DNA from: Candidatus Wildermuthbacteria bacterium
Lineage (GTDB): Bacteria > Patescibacteriota > Minisyncoccia > Minisyncoccales > UBA10102
Length of the DNA stretch: 7,143 nucleotides
Assembly (NCBI GenBank): GCA_016177065.1
Contig: JACOVZ010000053.1
Location: 1 to 7,143, forward strand
Reading direction: 5' to 3'
How positions within the stretch are numbered: position 1 is the first letter of the stretch; each line of letters opens with the position of its first letter. Under the pieces are notes generated by a model. The model was not told the origin of the DNA. It worked only from the letters and a program-made list of their open reading frames with translations, and searched no databases. Made by a program: the position numbers and the translations under genes. Positions 1 through 5,922 of this stretch are shown piece by piece.

Positions 1-1182
1 CTTTTTGACTTCCACCTTGTTCTGCTCCACAGTCTTCCTGCTTGCCACAATCCGCAAAGGAATTCCGATAAGATCTGCGTCGTTGAACTTCTCGCCAGCT
101 CCGAGCTGAGGTCTGTCATCATAGAATACTGAAACTCCTTTCTTTTCCAACTCTCCATAGAGCTTGTCAGCTGTCTTTTCTCCTCCGGGCAACGAGATAA
201 GATGCACATCAAACGGAGCTACTGCCTTAGGCCATAGAATCCCCTTTGCATCATGGAACAGCTCTACGACCGTTCCCATAATCCTTGCAGGCCCAATGCC
301 GTAAGAGCCCATGATTACAGGCGTATCGGTTCCGTTCTCTGCTTTAAAGGTAAGGCCCAGGGCTGAGGAATACTTTGTGCCAAGAGGAAAAATGTTCCCC
401 ACTTCAACGGCGCGCGCTTCTTCCAGCTCGCTCTTTTTCATTCCAAGCTCTTTGAGAACCTCGTTAGTATACACTTCTTTGTTTACCGCAATGTTTTTCT
501 TTTTATTGATATAAATAGTATCTTCGCCGGACGCGCACACTGTCTGGAACTCATCGCTGAATCTGCTGAACGATCCTCCGCTCGCAAACGTGCGGTAGGT
601 TTGTTTTCCCAGGCCTACCTTGTCAAAAATCTTCAGATAACTCACAACGCACTGCTCATAAAATTCACGAAACTCTTTTTCAGTTTTATTAAAAGAATAC
701 AGATCTTTCATAATGAATTCTCTGGTACGAATGAGGCCCGATCTTGCGCGAAGCTCGTTCCTGAACTTAGTCTGGAATTGATACACATACCGAGGAAGAT
801 CGCGCCACGAAGCAATATGCATTCTCATAAGATTCGCAAGAGGTTCTTCGTGAGTGTTCGCAAGCCCGACATCGCTTCCTGTTGAAAGCTTTGTTTTAAA
901 CCAAATGTCCACGACTTTGTCATCCCACCTGCCTGATTTCTTCCAAAGCGCAGGGTCCTGGAGAGAACTTAAAAGCACTTCCTGCCCCCCTATGGCATTC
1001 ATTTCTTCTCTGATAATTCCCACAATCTTGTTTAAAACCAAAAGCCCGAGCGGCAGAAAGTTGTAGACCCCCGCCATTTCCTTGCTGATAAATCCGGCTC
1101 GTATTAAAAGCTGGGCGTTAACGCTTTCTTCGCCCTGAGGGGCTTCCCTCCTTGTTTTCGTGAAAAGATTTGATGCTCGCAT
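1..1182 (-). CDS. proS: Prolyl-tRNA synthetase lacking the editing insertion (3' end cut by window edge)
   Basis: Class II aminoacyl-tRNA synthetase that joins proline to tRNA-Pro in the cytoplasm. 394 codons are present and the frame is still open at position 1; perhaps 20 to 40 C-terminal residues are missing. The N-terminus MRASNLF followed by REAP is the family hallmark and fixes the ATG at 1182. Seen in order: the motif 1 region with LIRAGFI and LPLG (about 26-46), the THEE loop (110-113), motif 2 with FRNELRARSGLIRTREF (140-156), then MKDLYSF. Motif 3 is MGSYGIGPAR (291-300), and the anticodon-binding domain runs from about 320. Between SGED (218-221) and EVGNIFPLGTKY (260-271) there are only about 38 residues, where E. 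coli-type enzymes carry an editing domain of about 180. It starts 1 base after the rseP stop with no clear Shine-Dalgarno, so translation is probably coupled. Identity is very secure. Confidence 0.96.
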   Translation of the reverse strand, partial: MRASNLFTKTRREAPQGEESVNAQLLIRAGFISKEMAGVYNFLPLGLLVLNKIVGIIREEMNAIGGQEVLLSSLQDPALWKKSGRWDDKVVDIWFKTKLSTGSDVGLANTHEEPLANLMRMHIASWRDLPRYVYQFQTKFRNELRARSGLIRTREFIMKDLYSFNKTEKEFREFYEQCVVSYLKIFDKVGLGKQTYRTFASGGSFSRFSDEFQTVCASGEDTIYINKKKNIAVNKEVYTNEVLKELGMKKSELEEARAVEVGNIFPLGTKYSSALGLTFKAENGTDTPVIMGSYGIGPARIMGTVVELFHDAKGILWPKAVAPFDVHLISLPGGEKTADKLYGELEKKGVSVFYDDRPQLGAGEKFNDADLIGIPLRIVASRKTVEQNKVEVKK

Positions 1183-1199
1183 ATTAAAAAAGATTTGAT
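1163..1199 (-). repeat. 12-bp direct repeat across the rseP/proS junction
   Basis: The minus-strand word ATCAAATCTTTT occurs at 1188-1199 (last codons of rseP) and again at 1163-1174 (codons 3-7 of proS), with a 25-base period. Both copies are read in a frame giving Ser-Asn-Leu-Phe: RseP ends in SNLF and ProS begins MRASNLF. The proS copy encodes a conserved N-terminus. The rseP copy may therefore derive from it by a short local duplication, or the match may be chance. Confidence 0.6.
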
Positions 1200-2233
1200 A
1201 CGTCCCTTACGGTAACATACAGCAGAAGGAGAATCAAAACGCCGAAAGACACCCCGATGATCTTCTGTTCAAGAGCCTGAGAAAGAGGCTTTTTGCGCAC
1301 AGCTTCCAAAGCCAGGAACAAAAGACGCCCTCCGTCAGCAGCAGGGATGGGAAGAACGTTGAACACTGCCAAATATACAGAAAGAACGCCGAGAAAAAAC
1401 AAAAAGGAAGAAATGCCAAGAGAAAGGGTATTCTTCAAAAGAAACACAATCCCCACTGGCCCTGTAAGCTGAACTCCGTCTGGAAGGCCCTGCCTCTGGA
1501 ACAGGCTTGAAGCTGTATGCCAAAGCCCCTGGACGACTTCCAGCGTCATGTTCCAGGCAATGCTTACCCCCTGGAATGGAGCTTCATACCACGGATATGT
1601 TATAGACGCGGTTCTTGCAAGCATAACCCCCAGCGGCCCTTCGCCAGAAGGAGGATTTTCCCTTGGAATCAGAGTTGCGTCAAATGATTCATTGCCCCTT
1701 TGGATTTTTACAGACATTTCCCTGCCCTTGAAACTGTCTGCTGATTCTTGAAATTCTCCGATTCTTGTAAAATTGAGAATAGTATCTCCTGCTTGCAAAC
1801 CAGCTATCTCTGCAGGGCTTCCTTTCGCAATCCCCAGAATCTGGACTTTTGCATTTGCCTGGACAGCGCTGTCATCAAGAGCAGTCTGAATGCCGCTCGT
1901 TGCTCCAACTCCTGCAAAAATGATTGCGGCAACCAGCCAGAATACCAGAACTCCCCCTGCCACAATGAGCATGCGCGCAAACAGCGATTGCTTGCTGAAG
2001 CTTCTCGGATCATCGCTTCTCTCCTCTTCTCCGGTCATTCGCACAAAAGCTCCCAAAGGAAGAAGATTCAGGGAATACAGGGTTTCTCCGAATTTCTTTC
2101 CAAACAATCTTGGAGGAAGCCCAATTCCGAATTCCTCCACCTTCACCCCGAATTTCCTTGCAACGAAAAAATGCCCCAACTCGTGGAGAATGACTAAAAA
2201 CAGAATGCTGGCGATTGCGATAAAAATCATCAT
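1184..2233 (-). CDS. rseP: RIP (site-2-type) membrane zinc metalloprotease
   Basis: Intramembrane protease of the M50B family, which cuts single-pass membrane proteins such as anti-sigma factors or leftover signal peptides. The substrate here is unknown. 349 residues, somewhat shorter than E. coli RseP (450), fitting the one-PDZ form. Helix 1 (about 3-25) holds the zinc motif HELGH (17-21). It is followed by VEEFGIGLPPRLFG (32-45) and ETLYSLNLLPLGAFVRMTGE (50-69). A second helix lies at about 86-110, and a PDZ domain at about 128-190 (GSPAEIAGLQAGD). GPVGI is at 258-262, then NVLPIPAADGG (292-302), which supplies the third zinc ligand, probably D300, and a last helix at about 325-342. The usual LDG is ADG here, and AGGVLVF (92-98) replaces the common AGPxxNF. 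The ATG at 2233 overlaps the frr stop by 4 bases. A second in-frame ATG at 2230 sits at a better distance from GAGG (2235-2238), so the true start may be one codon later. Confidence 0.94.
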   Translation of the reverse strand: MMIFIAIASILFLVILHELGHFFVARKFGVKVEEFGIGLPPRLFGKKFGETLYSLNLLPLGAFVRMTGEEERSDDPRSFSKQSLFARMLIVAGGVLVFWLVAAIIFAGVGATSGIQTALDDSAVQANAKVQILGIAKGSPAEIAGLQAGDTILNFTRIGEFQESADSFKGREMSVKIQRGNESFDATLIPRENPPSGEGPLGVMLARTASITYPWYEAPFQGVSIAWNMTLEVVQGLWHTASSLFQRQGLPDGVQLTGPVGIVFLLKNTLSLGISSFLFFLGVLSVYLAVFNVLPIPAADGGRLLFLALEAVRKKPLSQALEQKIIGVSFGVLILLLLYVTVRDVSNLF

Positions 2234-2787
2234 ACCTCTTCAACTTCTTTCTTTTTTGCCTCTGCAATATCTTCTATCTTCTTCTGGTATTCATCAACCA
2301 TTTTCTGAAGATCTTCCTTGCCCTTGAATTTATCGTCTTCGCGGAGCTTCCCTTCCCTCACTTTTTCCTGGATTTCGCCCCACGCGTCTTCGCGCCATTT
2401 TCGGATAACCTGCCTTGTCTGCTCTATCTTTTCTGAAAGAACCCTCAAAAGCGTTTGGCGGTACTCCTGCGTCAAAGGAGGAAGCGTAAGGCGGACAATA
2501 TCTTTGTCAACCACGGGGCTCGCTCCAAGCTGAGCCTTCTGCAGAGCTTTTTCAATGGCTTCCAGGTATGACTTGTCCCACGGCTGAATCACGATTTGCT
2601 TCCTCTCGGGGCACGAAATAGACCCGAGCTGCTTTATTTGCATTTTCTGGGAAAATACATCCACGGTAATGTCTTCCACTAAAGACGGAGAAGCAGAACC
2701 TGTGCGGATTTTGGAAAGTTCCTTTTTGAAGAAGTCCAGGGCCTTGTCCATTTCCGGCCGAATCCTGTTGATAATTTCTTTGTACAT
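2230..2787 (-). CDS. frr: Ribosome recycling factor
   Basis: Cytoplasmic factor that, with EF-G, splits the post-termination ribosome so that subunits can be reused. The full length of 185 residues equals the family norm. Domain I forms the three-helix bundle from residues 1-28 and about 106-185. Domain II, the beta domain, covers about 30-105. Family signatures seen: KIRTGSASPSLVEDITVDV (26-44), IQPWDK (67-72), IVRLTLPPLTQEYR (97-110) and IRKWREDAW (128-136), which keeps the conserved arginine at 132. The ATG at 2787 is preceded in frame by a TAG five codons upstream, so the start cannot move far. No Shine-Dalgarno is visible. A promoter-like element lies 9 bases ahead. Its stop overlaps the rseP start (ATGA). 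It lies 27 bases after holB, not beside pyrH or tsf, its usual neighbours. Confidence 0.97.
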   Translation of the reverse strand: MYKEIINRIRPEMDKALDFFKKELSKIRTGSASPSLVEDITVDVFSQKMQIKQLGSISCPERKQIVIQPWDKSYLEAIEKALQKAQLGASPVVDKDIVRLTLPPLTQEYRQTLLRVLSEKIEQTRQVIRKWREDAWGEIQEKVREGKLREDDKFKGKEDLQKMVDEYQKKIEDIAEAKKKEVEEV

Positions 2788-2796
2788 AGTATTTCT

Positions 2797-2809
2797 ATTC
2801 TATCAAAAA
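2797..2809 (-). promoter_or_regulatory. Putative extended -10 promoter inside the operon, ahead of frr
   Basis: Minus-strand TTTTTGATAGAAT contains TG-A-TAGAAT, one mismatch from the extended -10 consensus TGnTATAAT. Only 9 bases separate the hexamer from the frr ATG, so a start about 7 bases downstream would give an mRNA with a leader of about 2 bases. The hexamer 17 bases upstream, TGGAGT, matches the -35 consensus at only 3 of 6 positions. The same 12 bases occur before the MFS gene, which strengthens the call. It lies in the 27-base gap after holB and would let frr-rseP-proS be transcribed separately. Confidence 0.55.
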
Positions 2810-2814
2810 TCTGT

Positions 2815-3618
2815 TCATAACTCCAGCATCACTCCTTCAAGAAGCAGTCTGGGGCTTGCATTGGTGGTGTTCAAAAGCATGCGAGTTTCCTGAAGAAGGC
2901 GCAGGATCTTTGCATGCTGCTGAATACCTGAAGCTTTTCTCGCAAGATCTTGGAGCATGAGTATCCGCGCGCAAGATATCCAAAGCATGATCTTGCTTTG
3001 CATCAGGCTCTGAGATTCTGAAAGCTCCTTTGCCAGGAGAAACTTTTCATGCAGAGTCTTTTTCTTGAGCCTCTCAAATTCCCGCATCTCCTCTTTCGCC
3101 TTTGCAGACTCCTCTTGCAGGGAAGGAAATTTCCAGAACCTCATCTCTTGCATTCTGGATCGCACCGTCTCAAGAATCATCAAGGGATATTCAGAAAAGA
3201 AGAAAAACACGATATTGCCCTTGGGGTTTTCAAGAAGCTTTAAAAGCGCTGACTGCGCTTCCTGATTGATCAGGTGCGCGTCTTTAAACAGCACAAAGGT
3301 AAAAGGCATTGCCCATGGAGATACGCTCACTCGCAACAACAGTTCTCGCACCTGGCCAATGGTGATTTCCTTTGCCTCCTCTCCTTCCTTGATTAAAGGC
3401 TTCACTATGACAAGATCCGGATGCTCCAGATTTCTCATGCTTTTGCATGAAGAGCACTTCAGGCAGGGCTCGCCTTGCTTTGCGTTCTGGCACGCAAAAA
3501 GCATGGCAAACTTTATCGCCGCTTCCTGTTTGCTAGCGTCGTCATTTCCGGAAAACAAATACGCATGGGAAAATGCGCGAGCTTCCACTGACTTTTTCAG
3601 AAGCTCCCACTGCTTCAT
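2815..3618 (-). CDS. holB: DNA polymerase III delta' subunit (clamp loader)
   Basis: Subunit of the clamp loader that opens and places the sliding clamp on primed DNA. 267 residues, shorter than E. coli delta' (334), with the C-terminal domain most reduced. SHAYLFSG (17-24) opens the AAA+ fold. The P-loop region GNDDASKQ (24-31) is degenerate: it keeps the lysine but lacks the second glycine and the Ser/Thr, as is usual for non-ATP-binding delta'. Four cysteines, C43, C52, C55 and C58, form the zinc module. The helix AQSALLKLLENP (121-132) is typical. The SRC motif is SRM (154-156), keeping the arginine finger R155 that acts on the neighbouring DnaX subunit. The ATG at 3618 overlaps the mreB stop by 4 bases with no clear Shine-Dalgarno, suggesting coupled translation. 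No tmk lies beside it. A DnaX paralogue is unlikely given the P-loop. Confidence 0.9.
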   Translation of the reverse strand: MKQWELLKKSVEARAFSHAYLFSGNDDASKQEAAIKFAMLFACQNAKQGEPCLKCSSCKSMRNLEHPDLVIVKPLIKEGEEAKEITIGQVRELLLRVSVSPWAMPFTFVLFKDAHLINQEAQSALLKLLENPKGNIVFFFFSEYPLMILETVRSRMQEMRFWKFPSLQEESAKAKEEMREFERLKKKTLHEKFLLAKELSESQSLMQSKIMLWISCARILMLQDLARKASGIQQHAKILRLLQETRMLLNTTNASPRLLLEGVMLEL

Positions 3619-4628
3619 TTTTTGCTCATAATGCTTCTCTTGTAGACCTCAAGGTTGCTCAGAACCGTGCCGGTCCCTCTTGCAACGCAGGTTAAAGGAT
3701 CGTCCGCGACAAAGCACGGAACTCCAATTGATTTTGAGATCAGTTTATCCAGGTTCTTCAGCAAGGACCCCCCTCCTGAAAGGATAATGCCTTTGTCCAT
3801 AATGTCCGCAGAAAGCTCAGGCGGCGTGTCCCTCAGCAGAAACTTGATGACCTTGACAATCTCGTCTAGGGGATCTTCCAGGGCCTGCACGATTTCGCCA
3901 GATGAGACAGCAAGAGTCTTTGGAAGTCCGAGCGCGAGATCCCTCCCCTTCACTTCCATGGTTGTTTCCGGCTTTTCCGCAATCGCCGCCCCTATCTTTA
4001 TCTTTATCTCCTCTGCCGTAGTTTCCCCAACCGCAAGGTTGTACTTTCTTTTAAGGAAATCAGAAATCGCCTGATCCATTCTGTCTCCCGCAACCCTCAG
4101 GGAGCTTGAGACCACAATGCCTCCCAGAGAAATAACAGCTCCCTCCGCGGTTCCTCCCCCGATATCCACGATCATGTGCCCTGAAGAGGAATGAATGGGG
4201 ATTCCTGCTCCTATGGCTGCTAGAATCGGCTCCTTTGCCACATACGCAGCCTTTGCCCCTGCTCCCATGGCAGCCTCAATGACTGCCCTTCTTTCCGTTG
4301 ATGTTATGCCGGCTGGCACCGCAACCAAAACTTCGGGCTTTAGAAACTGGTATCGGGGAACCACTCGTTTCAAAAAATACCTCAGCATGGCCAATGTCAC
4401 CCTGAAATCCGCAATCACGCCCTCTTTCAAGGGACGGAATATCTGTATGGTGTCTGGCGTTCTGCCTGTCATGTCTTTTGCCTCCTGGCCAACCGCGAGG
4501 ATTGAATTGTTGTACAAAGACACCGCGACAACCGAAGGCTCCCTCAGCATGATTCCTTTGCCGGGAATGAATACAAGCGAATTTGCAGTGCCAAGGTCAA
4601 TCCCGATTTTGTTCACGAAAAAACTCAT
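3615..4628 (-). CDS. mreB: Rod-shape-determining protein MreB (bacterial actin)
   Basis: Actin-like ATPase that forms filaments under the membrane and guides the side-wall synthesis machinery. 337 residues, the normal length. Seen: IGIDLGTANSLVF (8-20), phosphate 1 loop; LREPSVVAV (28-36); VAVPAGITSTERRAV (102-116); phosphate 2 loop DIGGGTAEGAVISLGG (155-170); RVAGDRMDQAI (178-188); GETTAEEIKIKIG (201-213); adenosine motif LSGGGSLLKNL (283-293). ARGTGTVL near the end is typical. Small departures: AKEP (131-134) where IEEP is usual, keeping the second glutamate, and GTAE where GTTE is usual. The second could mildly affect nucleotide turnover, but the fold motifs are intact. It overlaps the murA stop by 4 bases and has no Shine-Dalgarno. 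mreC and mreD are not adjacent. It is MreB rather than DnaK or FtsA, as shown by the length and LREPSVVAV. Confidence 0.96.
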   Translation of the reverse strand: MSFFVNKIGIDLGTANSLVFIPGKGIMLREPSVVAVSLYNNSILAVGQEAKDMTGRTPDTIQIFRPLKEGVIADFRVTLAMLRYFLKRVVPRYQFLKPEVLVAVPAGITSTERRAVIEAAMGAGAKAAYVAKEPILAAIGAGIPIHSSSGHMIVDIGGGTAEGAVISLGGIVVSSSLRVAGDRMDQAISDFLKRKYNLAVGETTAEEIKIKIGAAIAEKPETTMEVKGRDLALGLPKTLAVSSGEIVQALEDPLDEIVKVIKFLLRDTPPELSADIMDKGIILSGGGSLLKNLDKLISKSIGVPCFVADDPLTCVARGTGTVLSNLEVYKRSIMSKK

Positions 4629-5902
4629 GGTTTTTTGACGCGCTTAATATCTGCCCCCAATTTTTGGAGCCTCTCTTCTATTTTCTCATATCCCCGGTCC
4701 ACTTGGTAGGCATTCTGTATCGTGCTTTTTCCTTCTGCTATCAAGGCTGCGATAATCAGCGCCGCTCCCCCCCGTAAGTCAAACGTTCCGAGATTGGTTC
4801 CATAGAGCTTCGTGGGGCCGTTGATCAGCGCCCGATGCGGGTCTGCAAAATATATCTCAGCTCCCATTTTAACCAATTCCTCCAAATACTTCAGTCTTCC
4901 TTCGTACAAGGGATCGTGGAGCAAGGTGGATCCCCTGGTCTGAGTCGCAAGAACTCCAAGCGGACTCTGCAAATCCGAATGGATGCCAGGGTATATAAAG
5001 CTCTGAATCTTGTCTATAAACAGCGTGGAAGGCATTACTTTCACGGTTCCCCTGCCCTTTGCGTCCTTTGTGATTTCAAGGGAAGCTCCAAAATCCTTCA
5101 GCTTTTTCAAAAACAGCTCAAGAAACTGAAGCTCCACATTCTTTACCGAGATCATGCCTTTTGAAGCTAACGCCAGCAAGATGAATGTTCCTGCTTCAAT
5201 CGGGTCATACATCAAAAAATGGTCAAACCCCCTTAACTGTTTCTTTCCTTTCACGACAATGGCGTGGTGCCCTGATAGCGAAACCTTCACGCCCATTTTC
5301 CTGAGCACTGAGATAAGCTCTTGCACCTGGTAGTCCAAATCTGCAACCTTAATATTCACCGGCTTTCCCAAAAGGCTCGCGAATAGCAGGATATTTTCGG
5401 TTGCGGTGACTGAAAACTCATTGAGGATGACCTGGTTCGCTTTTAAGGTGCCTGAAAACTCCATGTCAAACCCTTCGCCCTTGGGGTGGATCTGCACCCC
5501 GAGCTGGGAAAAAGCATCCAGATGCGTATCAATGGGCCTGGCCCCGATAACGCATCCTCCGGGCTGAGGAAGAGCCGCCTTTTTGAACCTGCCCAGCAAA
5601 GGGCCGAAAAACAGCACCGAGCCCCGAAGCTGTATCATCAAATTCTTGCTGATTTTTTTGGGGTCTGCGTTTTTCGTGTTAATCTTCACGGCTCGCTCCC
5701 CTATCCAATCAACTTTGGCTCCCATGCTCTGCAGAATTTCAATGGTGCGATGAACGTCCTCAATTAACGGAAGGTTGCGTATAACGCAGTCCTCTTTTGT
5801 GAGAAGTGTTGCCGCAAGCAGAGGGAACGCCGCGTTTTTCGCTCCGCGAGCATCTATCTCTCCTCTGAGTTTTTTTGATCCTTGAATGACAAATTGGTCC
5901 AT
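4625..5902 (-). CDS. murA: UDP-N-acetylglucosamine 1-carboxyvinyltransferase
   Basis: Cytoplasmic enzyme of the first committed step of peptidoglycan synthesis, which transfers enolpyruvate from phosphoenolpyruvate to UDP-GlcNAc. 425 residues, the usual size (E. coli 419). It has the two-lobe EPT fold. Seen: GAKNAAFPLLAATLL with K22 (20-34), R93 in QLRGSVLFFGPL (91-102), and the active loop PGGCVIGARPIDTHL (114-128) with cysteine C117. Also seen: SVTATENILL (164-173), YPGIHSDLQSPL (304-315) with the likely general acid/base D310, LYEGRLKYLEEL (332-343) and DLRGGAAL with R377. Because C117 is a cysteine and not aspartate, the enzyme should be of the fosfomycin-sensitive class. It is followed directly by mreB, a sensible pairing of precursor supply with wall placement. 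The ATG at 5902 has the best Shine-Dalgarno in the window. Confidence 0.97.
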   Translation of the reverse strand: MDQFVIQGSKKLRGEIDARGAKNAAFPLLAATLLTKEDCVIRNLPLIEDVHRTIEILQSMGAKVDWIGERAVKINTKNADPKKISKNLMIQLRGSVLFFGPLLGRFKKAALPQPGGCVIGARPIDTHLDAFSQLGVQIHPKGEGFDMEFSGTLKANQVILNEFSVTATENILLFASLLGKPVNIKVADLDYQVQELISVLRKMGVKVSLSGHHAIVVKGKKQLRGFDHFLMYDPIEAGTFILLALASKGMISVKNVELQFLELFLKKLKDFGASLEITKDAKGRGTVKVMPSTLFIDKIQSFIYPGIHSDLQSPLGVLATQTRGSTLLHDPLYEGRLKYLEELVKMGAEIYFADPHRALINGPTKLYGTNLGTFDLRGGAALIIAALIAEGKSTIQNAYQVDRGYEKIEERLQKLGADIKRVKKP

Positions 5903-5906
5903 AAAG

Positions 5907-5913
5907 CTCCTTT
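5907..5913 (-). promoter_or_regulatory. Strong Shine-Dalgarno sequence of murA
   Basis: Minus-strand AAAGGAG lies 4 bases before the murA ATG at 5902, within the 20-base gap after the MFS stop. It fixes the murA start and shows that the host still uses anti-Shine-Dalgarno pairing, although most genes here lack such a site. Confidence 0.8.
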
Positions 5914-5922
5914 ACTCTATCC

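Noticed and set aside
311..1066. Three plus-strand open frames over proS
   Set aside because: The minus-strand reading gives an uninterrupted prolyl-tRNA synthetase with all three class II motif regions, so these are shadows.
1748..2197. 149-codon open frame on the plus strand
   Set aside because: Lies wholly inside rseP on the opposite strand. Its product is rich in Ser, Cys and Asn with no recognisable motif, as expected for an antisense shadow of a real gene.
2788..2814. Terminator or riboswitch in the holB-frr gap
   Set aside because: Only 27 bases, with no inverted repeat. The T-run belongs to the promoter-like element and has no GC stem before it.
3170..3240. Possible frameshift in holB at the poly-Phe run (137-141)
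   Set aside because: The frame stays open and conserved motifs on both sides (LLKLLENP and the SRM motif) are in the same frame, so the gene is intact.
3655..4074. 139-codon open frame on the plus strand
   Set aside because: Also antisense to mreB. Low-complexity Ser/Pro-rich product with no known motif.
4195..4638. 147-codon open frame on the plus strand
   Set aside because: Antisense shadow of mreB, whose protein has all family motifs. No Shine-Dalgarno or family resemblance was seen.
5903..5922. Second copy of the promoter element before murA
   Set aside because: GGATAGAG resembles part of the GATAGAAT motif but lacks the TG and has a poor hexamer. The strong Shine-Dalgarno and 20-base gap fit co-transcription with the MFS gene better.
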